Origin: Terriglobales bacterium
GTDB lineage: Bacteria > Acidobacteriota > Terriglobia > Terriglobales > Acidobacteriaceae
Reading direction: 5' to 3'
Assembly: GCA_035487355.1 (NCBI GenBank)
Contig: DATHMF010000025.1
Span: 1-64,000 of the forward strand
Length of the DNA stretch: 64,000 nucleotides
Both the position numbers and the translations under genes were made by a program. The notes beneath the pieces were generated by a model that saw only the letters and a program-made list of their open reading frames with translations, was not told where the DNA came from and ran no database searches. Positions 54,743 through 63,041 of this stretch are shown here, in pieces. Within the stretch, counting starts at the first letter, position 1. Each line of letters opens with the position of its first letter.

Positions 54743-54810
54743 AATTTCCCCGCTTCCGTTTTGAAAGATCTGCCTGCGAGCCAACAATCGGCATAGATTA
54801 CCATAGTGAC

Positions 54811-54839
54811 GTAATAAAAATTCACGAAATTCCAGACAA
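54811..54839 (-). promoter_or_regulatory. Candidate promoter for cupredoxin / multicopper oxidase genes
   Basis: On the minus strand TTGTCT (54839-54834) and TATTAC (54816-54811) are spaced 17 bp, pointing to the cupredoxin start about 70 bp downstream. Confidence 0.45.
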
Positions 54840-54841
54840 CG

Positions 54842-54877
54842 GTAGTTCCAATTTGAAATGTAGTTCCAATTTGAAAT
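54842..54877. repeat. Exact tandem duplication of an 18-bp unit
   Basis: GTAGTTCCAATTTGAAAT occurs twice back to back (54842-54859, 54860-54877). It lies just upstream of the candidate cupredoxin promoter, a position suited to an activator or repressor. GGTAGT and ACTACC flank the pair as an inverted repeat. Confidence 0.7.
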
Positions 54878-54893
54878 TAGGACACTACCCGGA

Positions 54894-55841
54894 TCATTGC
54901 GCGTGGTCTAAGTATCTGTCAAGCAAGTCAATCACTTGATCCAGATTGCAGCCAAGGCAAAGCCGGTACGCGCCCTCTCCAAGAACATTTTCTATACGTT
55001 CGCGATATGCCGGCGCCAGAGCTTCGCGGCCTGACTCTCCAGCCGGCCACAGCGCGAACGACTCCTCTGCCGCGAGTGTTTCTAACCGACTGTCGCCCTG
55101 GAGATTCTGCTCAAGGAAGAGAACAATTCCCGCCGGAGCATGGGTGACGCCGCTGCCGAGGCGAATTTGGTCCACAGAAATCTCCAGCTTAGCTTCGCCA
55201 TCGTCTTCCTCGGCGACAAAGGCCGCAGAGTCGAAGGCTAGTTTCGGAAATAACGAGGCAGCTGAACGCCGCAAGCGCAACCACCACGGGATTCCCCACC
55301 AGTCGCCGTTAGGACCGATCCACACGGTGCTATCGGCTAGGATGCGCCAGCCGCGTTCGACCGCCGCGCATGCTAAAACGCTTTTGCCGGAGCCGCGCAC
55401 CCCCCGAACCAGGACCGTCCGGCCGTTCCTCTCCAGCCCGGCTGCATGGATACCGACAAATCCGCGAGCTGTCAATAGCACAGCCAAGGCAAATTGCAAA
55501 TAATGGTGCCGCAGCACGGCTTCATCGCTGAGTAATTCTTGCGGAAAACATCCCTGGGCTGCACCCGTTGTCAGATTGGCTCGGATAACTTGCTCATTTC
55601 CAGCCCAGGCACACGCCCATTCGTCTTCAAACTGAAAGACTGGGTGGGCGGTAATGTCCCCCAATTGTGAAACTAGAAGATTGAAATGAAGGTCAGCGGC
55701 GCGTTGGGGATCTCCGGGACCAAAGCCGCCAAACAGATCTGCGCAGATCCTGAGAAGCGTCTCATTTTCGGTTTCGACGCGCAGGTTCAATCCCATTGGA
55801 CGAAACCAGCTAACTGTAACGCGCTTCACGGGGCGGTCCAA
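54894..55841 (-). CDS. HPr-kinase-like P-loop protein
   Basis: 315 aa. The P-loop GVRGSGKS (147-154) with the following ACAAVERGWRILADSTVWIG resembles the HprK C-terminal kinase fold. Before it, the HYLQFALAVLLTARGFVGIHAAGLERNGRTVLVRG segment matches the HprK-related kinases found in peptide-modification (RiPP) clusters. The canonical HPr system is not expected here. In RiPP clusters such proteins are thought to phosphorylate or otherwise handle the precursor. Its start overlaps the end of the gene upstream by 16 bases. It is the last gene of the upper half of the island cluster. Confidence 0.78.
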   Translation of the reverse strand: MDRPVKRVTVSWFRPMGLNLRVETENETLLRICADLFGGFGPGDPQRAADLHFNLLVSQLGDITAHPVFQFEDEWACAWAGNEQVIRANLTTGAAQGCFPQELLSDEAVLRHHYLQFALAVLLTARGFVGIHAAGLERNGRTVLVRGVRGSGKSVLACAAVERGWRILADSTVWIGPNGDWWGIPWWLRLRRSAASLFPKLAFDSAAFVAEEDDGEAKLEISVDQIRLGSGVTHAPAGIVLFLEQNLQGDSRLETLAAEESFALWPAGESGREALAPAYRERIENVLGEGAYRLCLGCNLDQVIDLLDRYLDHAQ

Positions 55842-56608
55842 CCGTTCCAGTGCGGTCCAATCCAGCCCCGTTCCGTGATCTCCCGCATACTTTCAGGATC
55901 GAGTCTGTTCAACTCGCGCCAATTCACTTTGCCTTGGCCGTAGACGTTGAGGTAGGGAACCGGTGCCTGGTCTTGGGGAGCGGAACCGAGGATCAACTTG
56001 CCGTCGTTCAGATGCTCGTGCATTCCGAGCCGTTCGAAATCCCATGGACTCCGGCCCGGCTTGAGCATCGTGTCCAGATATTCGCTGCGCCAGATCGCCG
56101 CCTGCAGGGAGGATCGGTACAGGGCATCTTGCGCGCTTACAACGATGTTGAATTGATCGCACTCCGCATAAGGCGAATGCGCAAAATATGCGCGGTCCAG
56201 CGTAAGATCGACCTTCATCACGTTGTCGGTGTGGATCTGCTGCTCGAGGACCCGGACCTGCTGGCGGTTTACCGGGCGATAGATGAAGTAGTCGATTTGA
56301 AGCAGAGCGAAGTACGAATCGGAGATGCGCGCCAGCCAGCGTTTCAGACTATCGCTCCAGCGTGGCGTGGGATACAACTCGCCGAAGTGCCTTCCGCGAC
56401 GTTGTTCCGACCACTCGGCGACTTCGTTGCCGAACTCGCTGGCTGCGCCCAGCGATTCAAAGGAGAAATTTGCCGGCATTTCTAAGCCAGGAGCAGTGTA
56501 GCCAAGGATGGTCACGGGCTGGTCAGGAGACCAAAACCTGTTGAAGAGATGCGCGAAGGCTGGAATCAACGGGTTGTACCAGTCGGATGTAGTGACGTAG
56601 ACGTTCAT
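55826..56608 (-). CDS. Glycosyltransferase-like protein of unknown specificity
   Basis: 260 aa. The N-terminus MNVYVTTSDWYNPLIPAFAHLFNRFWSPDQPVTILGY has the opening of small GT-A-like proteins, and the FALLQIDYFIYRPVNRQQV stretch fits the position of a metal-binding strand, though a clean D-x-D is missing. A later WRSEYLDTMLKPGRSPWDFE is typical of bacterial sugar-transferase-like open frames. No signal. Overlaps the HPr-kinase-like gene downstream and follows the radical SAM gene after 13 bp, so it is part of the same transcript. Confidence in the family is moderate. Confidence 0.55.
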   Translation of the reverse strand: MNVYVTTSDWYNPLIPAFAHLFNRFWSPDQPVTILGYTAPGLEMPANFSFESLGAASEFGNEVAEWSEQRRGRHFGELYPTPRWSDSLKRWLARISDSYFALLQIDYFIYRPVNRQQVRVLEQQIHTDNVMKVDLTLDRAYFAHSPYAECDQFNIVVSAQDALYRSSLQAAIWRSEYLDTMLKPGRSPWDFERLGMHEHLNDGKLILGSAPQDQAPVPYLNVYGQGKVNWRELNRLDPESMREITERGWIGPHWNGWTAP

Positions 56609-56621
56609 CGACGCCGGCCCA

Positions 56622-58160
56622 TCACAACGAATCCCGCTGGGGCTGCCGAAGGGGAATGAATCTGCGCGCCAACTCTAGTTCCCAGGCGTTGGCATAGCGT
56701 CCGCTCTGGTAGCGCCAACCTGCCAAGGTCTTCAATAGGGTCTTGCCCCACGCCGGAGTCGCATAGTCTTGCACAGTGGGAAACCGGCAGGCGAGCACGC
56801 GAGCGAAGTCCCGCACGCGGCGTCGCATCTTCGGCGAGAGCCAGGGCGCGTCCTGATGGCAGACGTAGTTTAGCCACTGCGGCTGCGTCCATTCCTCCGG
56901 AGTCGTAGGCAGTTCCGGACCACCCGGACCATAGGAATCCAGCAAAGGACGCGCGTCTTTCTTCGAACCCGAAGCACGCTGCGGAGTCGGGCTGTAAAAA
57001 TACAAGATGATTTCGCACTCCGGATTGATTCCCTTCAGCTTCTTGATGAATTGGAGCGTGTTCTCGATCTCATCTTCAGGATCCTCAGGACCGCCTAAGA
57101 CAAAGGAGAACTCGGGAATCACGCCATATTCACGGCAGAGGCGCGCGACCTCGATCGTGTGTTCAGCGCGCGATCCCTTTTTCATGCGACGAAGCACCGC
57201 GTTGCTGGCAGCTTCGGCGCCGATATAGGCCATTCTCAGGTGCGAGGTGCGCAGACGATCCCATGTGCGCGGTGAGAAGTTGGCCAGCGTATCTGCGCGC
57301 GCATAACACCACCAAGGCAGATTGAAGCGTGAAAGCACCTCCAGAGGCGCTTGACTGCTCTCCTCGTTGTCGAAAAAGTTGTGATCGTAGAATTGCATCG
57401 CGTTTGCGCTGTAGTTTCGGGAAAGAGTGGTAAGTGCCAGTTCCAGCCTTGCACTCGATCCCATACGCGTATAGCCATCGAACATCGAAACCACACCGCA
57501 AAAAGTGCAATGATAACGGCATCCAAGTGCCGCTTGATGCACGGCGGTTCGCGATCCCATGAAACTTGGACGCAGATAGCGCCCAACGTCGCCAACGCGC
57601 TCATAGGGCAGGGGCGGATGCTCGTCGGGCGGAACAAATCCGCGATTGGGATTGTGGACCACCTGTCCATCTTGTTTCCAAGTGACTCCCGCGATGCCAC
57701 GCAGCGCATCAGAATGATTGCTGCTCGAATTGCTGGCGGGATCCGGCGAACCGGCATCGGGAAGCTGTTCCAACAACTGGACAATCGTGCGCTCTCCTTC
57801 GCCGCGAACAACATAATCGACGTACGGCGCGTTGATAGCTGAGTCCGGATACAGAGTAGGGAAGTAACCGCCCCACGCGATTGGAACCGATGGATGCGCC
57901 GCCCGGATTGCTACAGAAATCTCGATCGCCGGGGCGACCTGGGGTCCGGGCATTACCGTGACGCCGACGAGGGCGCAATCCTCGCGCTGCGCAGCCGTCA
58001 CGGCACGATTCACGGCATTGGCATCGAGGTTTCCGTCGATGATCTCGTAATCGTAGCGGCCTTCGAGTATCGCGCCCACCGCCAGCACCGAAAGCGGCAG
58101 CCGCACGCTCTTCGGTCGGCACATTCGCGGATTGATCAACACCACGCTTCGCCGTGTCAT
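56622..58160 (-). CDS. Radical SAM protein with N-terminal B12-binding-type domain (III)
   Basis: 512 aa. A cobalamin-binding-type domain (INPRMCRPKSVRLPLSVLAVGAIL, VAWGGYFPTLYPD-like PIAWGGYFPTLYPD, VVRGEGERTIVQLL) is followed by a Ser/Asn-rich linker at about 138-150. The cluster cysteines are Cys214, Cys218 and Cys221 (ALGCRYHCTFC). Then come FYDHNFFDNEES and YIGAEAASNAVLRRMKKG. Sequence differs more from the two proteins at 49-52 kb than they do from each other. The start overlaps the stop of a methyltransferase gene (ATGA). Substrate unknown. Confidence 0.87.
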   Translation of the reverse strand: MTRRSVVLINPRMCRPKSVRLPLSVLAVGAILEGRYDYEIIDGNLDANAVNRAVTAAQREDCALVGVTVMPGPQVAPAIEISVAIRAAHPSVPIAWGGYFPTLYPDSAINAPYVDYVVRGEGERTIVQLLEQLPDAGSPDPASNSSSNHSDALRGIAGVTWKQDGQVVHNPNRGFVPPDEHPPLPYERVGDVGRYLRPSFMGSRTAVHQAALGCRYHCTFCGVVSMFDGYTRMGSSARLELALTTLSRNYSANAMQFYDHNFFDNEESSQAPLEVLSRFNLPWWCYARADTLANFSPRTWDRLRTSHLRMAYIGAEAASNAVLRRMKKGSRAEHTIEVARLCREYGVIPEFSFVLGGPEDPEDEIENTLQFIKKLKGINPECEIILYFYSPTPQRASGSKKDARPLLDSYGPGGPELPTTPEEWTQPQWLNYVCHQDAPWLSPKMRRRVRDFARVLACRFPTVQDYATPAWGKTLLKTLAGWRYQSGRYANAWELELARRFIPLRQPQRDSL

Positions 58161-58879
58161 GCTGGGCCTCCATGCGGCGGCTTCAATCGCGCCGCATAAA
58201 CGGTCATGATTTCGTTCCCGAAATTGCGCTGTCCGGCCACCACGAGCGAAAACCTGTTCGCCCGAAGTGCCGCCACGAGCGAGCCGCAGTCGCCGTCGGT
58301 CGAAAGCAATATCAAAGCTTGTCCTTGATCGGTCAGGATATCAGCAAGACTGGCAGCGAAGCGCTCCATGATGTCGCGGCTCCGCCAACTCATATCGAAA
58401 AGGCTCGTCGGTTCTCCCCGAAAGAAGGGAGGATTGAACATTACCAAATCGAACCGCTCGCCGAGCACTGTGTCAAACAGATCCCCTTGGTGCACGTCCA
58501 CCTGCGAATCCACAGAATTAAGGAGGCAATTGATTTTGGCGCAACGCACAGCCTCGGGATTGATATCCACGGCAATGACGCGATAGCCTTGCTTGGCGGC
58601 AAAAATTGCGCAGACCCCCGAGCCGGTACCCATGTCCAAGGCCAGGCCTTTCGCGTGCGGGAGACTAGCGATGATTTCCGCGAAGTATTCGCCGCTGCGG
58701 AAAACCACGGGATTCAGCACATCCGGCCACACGAGCAACGGCAAGCCTCGCACCGATTCCAGCACATGCTTGCGCACGCGCGGCAGCAGGAATGGTCTCT
58801 TGACGTAGAGCCAAAGCAATGCAGCGGCTCGCAGCCACGGATTTGTTCGCGGTTCCGCGATGGCCAATCTCGAAATCAC
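58157..58879 (-). CDS. SAM-dependent methyltransferase (HemK/NPPF type)
   Basis: 240 aa from GTG 58879 with AAGGA upstream; the frame is open further but overlaps the previous gene. Core: ALDMGTGSGVCAIFAAKQGYRVIAVDINPEAVRCAKIN and FDLVMFNPPFFRGEP. The NPPF motif is typical of N-methyltransferases acting on planar amide or amine nitrogens, such as HemK/PrmC. An N-terminal helical extension (LYVKRPFLLPRVRKHVLES) may bind the substrate. Coupled by ATGA to the radical SAM gene downstream. Confidence 0.85.
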   Translation of the reverse strand: MISRLAIAEPRTNPWLRAAALLWLYVKRPFLLPRVRKHVLESVRGLPLLVWPDVLNPVVFRSGEYFAEIIASLPHAKGLALDMGTGSGVCAIFAAKQGYRVIAVDINPEAVRCAKINCLLNSVDSQVDVHQGDLFDTVLGERFDLVMFNPPFFRGEPTSLFDMSWRSRDIMERFAASLADILTDQGQALILLSTDGDCGSLVAALRANRFSLVVAGQRNFGNEIMTVYAARLKPPHGGPA

Positions 58880-58904
58880 AACAATTCCTTGCTTCGCGTG
58901 ACCC

Positions 58905-59789
58905 TTAGTTTCGCACAAAGTGCTCCACTTTTCTCGCCGATCGCCAAAGCAGCCACAGGAAACAAAGCCGGTATCCCTGCCTCTTGGGCGACGCCCAAAT
59001 TGATTGCCCAAAGAGTGTGGAAGCACGAAAGGAGAAATCGTAAAGCCGGACATGCGGAAATAGATGGCTGTGCAATCGTCGTAACGCGAGATTACTGGTC
59101 CATCCGCGCCAGAAATAGCGGCCCCTTCCCGCCATTTCCGCCAGCTTGCGCTCCCCCACCGTGGCTGCGCCGCGGCGTGTGAGCGTCACACCAAAGAAAC
59201 GGACAATTTCTCCGGTGCGATCCATGTGATGGAAGTTGATCCTATAGCCGGCTTCAACAACCGCCAGCGACAACACATCGCCAGTGTCGTACCACTTCCA
59301 ATCGAAGACGGGAAGGCTTGTGTCTAGACTCTCAGCGCGGGGAAAGAAGCCATCCGGCAATTTCTTCATGACCTCGCGGTAGATCTCCGGCTTCAACACC
59401 ACCGAGTACGTCCCGTGACTCTTGCGGCGCGATCGCGAGACGCAGGAGACCGCCGCTACATTGGGATCATCGAGCTCCTTCTGCACGCGCGGCCAAACTC
59501 CGCGCGAGACCCAAAAGACGTCGCTGTCGATGATTGCCAGATATCGAGTCTGGCAACGCTGAACCGCTTCGTTGTAGGCGTCATGAAACTCGCGGCAGGT
59601 TGAGGTGCGATGCAAGATCGTTGCGCCCGGAAATTCCGCCGGATCGAGCTGCGGACCATCAGAGTCGTGAAAGATCTCGAAGCGCGCCAACCCGTCGGGG
59701 AAAGCGCGACTGACGCATTGAAACCAGATCCGCACCACGTCGGCAAAGACTGTAGACGTGAAGACCGTAAGCAAAGGCTCAGCGGGCAT
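58905..59789 (-). CDS. Glycosyltransferase-like protein (GT-A fold)
   Basis: 294 aa from ATG 59789; the frame extends to 59816 from a TTG inside the previous gene. LLTVFTSTVFADVVRIWFQCV opens the Rossmann-like domain and YLAIIDSDVFW supplies the D-x-D-like metal site. RRKSHGTYSVVLKPEIY and YDTGDVLSLAVVEAGY follow. The C-terminus is rich in aromatic and basic residues and may contact the membrane. It overlaps the previous glycosyltransferase gene by 11 bases. Donor and acceptor unknown. Confidence 0.75.
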   Translation of the reverse strand: MPAEPLLTVFTSTVFADVVRIWFQCVSRAFPDGLARFEIFHDSDGPQLDPAEFPGATILHRTSTCREFHDAYNEAVQRCQTRYLAIIDSDVFWVSRGVWPRVQKELDDPNVAAVSCVSRSRRKSHGTYSVVLKPEIYREVMKKLPDGFFPRAESLDTSLPVFDWKWYDTGDVLSLAVVEAGYRINFHHMDRTGEIVRFFGVTLTRRGAATVGERKLAEMAGRGRYFWRGWTSNLALRRLHSHLFPHVRLYDFSFRASTLFGQSIWASPKRQGYRLCFLWLLWRSARKVEHFVRN

Positions 59790-60741
59790 TGACTGCTCTC
59801 CAGCAATCGGGAACAAGGCCCGGCAGTGGCTCGCGGATGCCTAGATAGCGCGCCAAACGCTCCGCGCAGCGATCAGATCTCGCGAAATACTCCAACAAGG
59901 CCGCGCGCAACTCCGCGCGCTCGATTCGCGCCAGGATACGCCGAAGCGCCTCTGCCGTCAGGCTGCCACCAAGCTCGCGCCCATCGGCGCCCGCCGCGAA
60001 CGGGCCGTCAAAAACAGCCCGATACAACCAGCCGAGCAGGACGTTGTCGTACGCTCCCATAGCGAAATACCGTTTGTCGGCAATCAAGGCTTCAAATGCT
60101 TCTTCGCCGATCGCCGCAGCGAACGTTTCTCGAGATACTCGAATCACTGTCGTGCCGTGAAAATCGGCAATGCGTTGGGGGGCTTCGTCGCTAAGGTCCA
60201 CGATGTGCTTGCCGACCTTTTCCAGCATCAGCGCGGCGCACTCACCGGGGCCGCGATTGATAGAATGGGGCCATTTCTGCAAGTCCTCATACGATGCCAT
60301 CATGGCCCGCTCCGGCAATCCGCGATAGTCCTTGGCGTGGCACAACAGCGCATAGACGCCCGGCAGCTTGCCTCGCCGCAAGTAGGACAATGCCGCGATA
60401 CTGGGATCGTCGAAATGGCGGATGCAGCTCGCCGCCCACGGTGAGTCCAGGATAAATACGTCGGCATCCAGGAAAAACACAAAATCGAAATCGCTCTGCA
60501 GGGCAGCGCCGTAGAATTCGACGAAATCGCGCGCGCCCGGACCTGGGTCTTGAAACGATGTTTCCGGGAAATCACATTGAGAGAAGCGGTCTCGATTCGC
60601 GTCGCGGAAAATGACCACTGTCACCTTCCAACCGAGGCTACGGAAGGCTGGCGCCAGATCCTTGTGGACCATGCGATGCCACAGTCGCGCCAGGTCCGCG
60701 TAGCGATGCGGACCCGTGATCATCACTCGTGGAGCGTTCAT
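59779..60741 (-). CDS. Glycosyltransferase-like protein (GT-A fold)
   Basis: 320 aa from ATG 60741, the start that overlaps the small repeat-protein stop as ATGA. There is no ribosome site of its own, so it depends on coupling. NAPRVMITGPHRYADLARLWHRM opens the domain; FVFFLDADVFILDSPW is a clear D-x-D motif; SYLRRGKLPGVYALL and the helical C-terminus follow. Related in layout to the next gene. The upstream extension to 60930 is an overlap frame of the repeat protein and is not counted. Confidence 0.76.
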   Translation of the reverse strand: MNAPRVMITGPHRYADLARLWHRMVHKDLAPAFRSLGWKVTVVIFRDANRDRFSQCDFPETSFQDPGPGARDFVEFYGAALQSDFDFVFFLDADVFILDSPWAASCIRHFDDPSIAALSYLRRGKLPGVYALLCHAKDYRGLPERAMMASYEDLQKWPHSINRGPGECAALMLEKVGKHIVDLSDEAPQRIADFHGTTVIRVSRETFAAAIGEEAFEALIADKRYFAMGAYDNVLLGWLYRAVFDGPFAAGADGRELGGSLTAEALRRILARIERAELRAALLEYFARSDRCAERLARYLGIREPLPGLVPDCWRAVNAR

Positions 60742-61004
60742 GCGAAAGGAGGATGATCGGTGCGGGGATGATAGCGTCCCTTCCGATCGAAGCCGCACTC
60801 CCAAACTCCACCGAGCCACTCGCCTTCCCAGAAGACGCCGCCCCAGAAACTTCCATCGCGGAACTGGCCGCCGCGAAAAATGCCGCCCATCATGATCCCC
60901 GATTCGAAGACGCCGCCTTGCCACTCGCATTCCATAAGCACCGCGCCGCGGTTGACGGTCTCCGGACCGAACGATTCTTTCTGGAAAAACTCACCTGGAC
61001 TCAA
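60738..61004 (-). CDS. Small Gly/aromatic repeat protein
   Basis: 88 aa from TTG 61004 (ATG at codon 24 is an alternative). From about residue 25 to 72 a five-residue period places Phe or Trp and Gly regularly: ECEWQGGVFESG, GGIFRGGQFRDGSFWGG and VFWEGEWLGGVWECG. This suggests a beta-solenoid or a repetitive peptide. There is no signal peptide; two Cys flank the array (C26, C69). The stop overlaps the glycosyltransferase start (ATGA), which supports a real gene. Next to glycosyltransferases and radical SAM enzymes it is a candidate substrate or scaffold (inference). Confidence 0.6.
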   Translation of the reverse strand: MSPGEFFQKESFGPETVNRGAVLMECEWQGGVFESGIMMGGIFRGGQFRDGSFWGGVFWEGEWLGGVWECGFDRKGRYHPRTDHPPFA

Positions 61005-61482
61005 GACTCGCAGAGGTCGCTCCTTCTGTTCAGGCTGAGCCGAAAGGCTTCAAGCTATCATCGCCGCGCGCGGCCTGTCAATCGAACAGATTCAAAGGTT
61101 GTTCCTCGCCGAAACTCAGATCCACTGTGAACTCAACGGTTTAAGGCCGATGGCAGAATGGTCTTGCCGAGCGATGGGTCGGTAGTTGTCGCCGCGACCT
61201 GCTGGATCATGTGATTCCGGTCAACGAACGACCATCGTTACGATCTGGCTGCCTAAGATTTCATAAACAACAGGCCGATTTTTTTACTAGCGATGAAAAC
61301 TCGCCGGTGGCGCAGCCTCGCCGCTTCTCACGTGTCACGGCCAAAATCGGACCTTGATCGTCTCAACCGCGTAATCGTTTGCCGCCGGAAGGTGTGCCTG
61401 TCTATTTCAGTTCCAAAATAACGGCGTTTTTTTAGATTTTGGCAAGGGACAACAGTAGCAGCCCGTATCTTATTGAAAGAAT
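61005..61482. other. Island right-end gap with decayed transposase
   Basis: About 480 bases between the repeat-protein gene and tRNA-Pro. The only recognisable content is the degenerate integrase-type transposase fragment at 61148-61357; the remainder shows no gene or structured element. Confidence 0.5.
61148..61357 (+). pseudogene. Degenerate fragment of an integrase-core (rve-type) transposase
   Basis: Seventy codons read RWQNGLAERWVGSCRRD, LLDHVIPVNE and then a diverged tail (FHKQQADFF, ENSPVAQPRR). The first part matches the conserved N-x-x-A-E-R-(W/F)-(V/I)-x-(S/T)-x-(R/K)-x-E/D-x-L-D-H segment around the catalytic Glu of IS3/IS481-type transposases. No start, D-D part or terminal repeats remain. 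Confidence 0.6.
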
Positions 61483-61559
<77 letters not shown>

Positions 61560-61799
61560 ACAGCTTTTGCGAAAGGAACTTGCAAGCATGCCTGCTGACT
61601 CAATCTTGAAATCTAAGGATTAAGCGCAGAAAACCAAACAGGATAACAAAACTTACATGTAATTTCATTATAGCAAAGCTATTTTTCAACGCTCTGCAGG
61701 CGCGAAGGCCGTTTCTGCGACGCGATGGTAGAATAGCGCTTTCCCTGTAAGACCCTCTTTCGGGGACGCAAAGGCGATCTTCCGAAAGCCCAGTTCATC

Positions 61800-62855
61800 A
61801 TGTCTATAAGCTCATCGCAGCGTCCTGCCTCCATCACCTACGCCGATGCCGGCGTGGATATCGCCCAGGCCAACCGCACCAAGCAGCGCATCAAGTATCT
61901 GGCGCACAAGACCTTCACTAAGGGTGTGCTCAGTGAAATCGGCGGCTTTGGTGGGCTCTTTTCAGTGGATAGAAAGAAGTATCGCGATCCCGTGCTGGTT
62001 TCGAGCGTGGATGGCGTGGGCACCAAGCTCAAGATCGCCTTTGAAATGAACCTGCATCACACCGTGGGCGCTGATCTGGTGAACCACTGCGTGAACGATA
62101 TCGCCGTGCAGGGCGCTACGCCGCTGTTCTTTATGGATTACCTGGCCACGGGCAAGCTCGAGCTCGAAGTTGCGGAAAAAATCATTACCGGCATTACTGA
62201 TGCCTGCAAGCAGAACGGATGCGCACTCATTGGCGGCGAAACCGCGGAGATGCCTGGGTTTTATCCGCCGGGAGAGTACGATTTGGCGGGATTCATTGTG
62301 GGAGTCGTGGACCGCGAGCGCATCATCACCGGTAAGAATGTGCGTGAAGGCGACATCCTGCTGGGATTACCTTCCAATGGCCTGCACACCAACGGATACT
62401 CTCTCGCCCGCAGGCTGCTCTTTACCGTTGCCGGTTATACGCCGGAAACCTATGTGAATGAGATCAAGAACAAAGTGGGAAATGAGCTGATGCGCATTCA
62501 CAAAAGTTACTGGCCGGTTTTGCGCCGCCTGGCGCAGAACGATGTGATCGCCGCCATGGCCCACATCACCGGAGGTGGGATTACAGAGAACTTGCCGCGC
62601 GTGCTTCCCAAGGGCGCCGCTGCCTCGGTACAGATGGGGAGCTGGCCGGTACCGCCCATCTTTTGCCACATGCAGAAGGTCGGCAATGTCCCGCAGGACG
62701 ACATGATGCGTACCTTTAATATGGGTATCGGCATGGTGCTGGTCGTTCCGGCAAAAAAGTTCAAAAGAGCGCAGACCTTGCTGGAGCGGGCCGGAGAAAA
62801 ATTCTACACCATCGGCAGAATCGTTCGCGGAGAGAACAAGGTCGTATATTCCTAA
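61800..62855 (+). CDS. purM: Phosphoribosylformylglycinamidine cyclo-ligase
   Basis: 351 aa, full length for PurM (AIR synthetase), which closes the imidazole ring in step five of purine synthesis using ATP. Family landmarks: ITYADAGVDI at the N-terminus, VSSVDGVGTKLKIA, VNDIAVQGATPLFFMDYLATGKL, ALIGGETAEMPGFY, GLPSNGLHTNGYSLAR and AHITGGGITENLPRVLP. Start ATG 61800. Followed by purN after a 186-bp gap holding an inverted repeat, so the two need not share one transcript. Confidence 0.97.
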   Translation: MSISSSQRPASITYADAGVDIAQANRTKQRIKYLAHKTFTKGVLSEIGGFGGLFSVDRKKYRDPVLVSSVDGVGTKLKIAFEMNLHHTVGADLVNHCVNDIAVQGATPLFFMDYLATGKLELEVAEKIITGITDACKQNGCALIGGETAEMPGFYPPGEYDLAGFIVGVVDRERIITGKNVREGDILLGLPSNGLHTNGYSLARRLLFTVAGYTPETYVNEIKNKVGNELMRIHKSYWPVLRRLAQNDVIAAMAHITGGGITENLPRVLPKGAAASVQMGSWPVPPIFCHMQKVGNVPQDDMMRTFNMGIGMVLVVPAKKFKRAQTLLERAGEKFYTIGRIVRGENKVVYS

Positions 62856-62870
62856 TAAGACAGAAAAATA

Positions 62871-63006
62871 CCGCGGAGACGCGGAGGCGCGAAGAAATTG
62901 AATCATTAAATCATAGGATCATTGATTCATTCTCATAATCCCTTAATGATTCAATGATCCGATGACCCAATGGCTCAATTTTCTCCGCGTCTCCGCGCCT
63001 CCGCGG
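62871..63006. repeat. Inverted repeat element between purM and purN
   Basis: CCGCGGAGACGCGGAGGCGCG (from 62871) and its near complement ending CGCCTCCGCGG (63006) form arms of about 24 bp with three mismatches. Between them lies an AT-rich core built from degenerate AATGATTCA / TGAATCATT words. Likely a dispersed intergenic hairpin element or terminator-like structure; no T-run follows. Confidence 0.6.
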
Positions 63007-63041
63007 TTAAAATTCCGCCCGCCTGTGGTAAAAACTAATTG

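Noticed and set aside
60742-60930. Upstream extension of the glycosyltransferase gene
   Set aside because: Arg-rich composition typical of an out-of-frame overlap with the Gly/aromatic repeat protein; ATG 60741 with ATGA overlap explains initiation.
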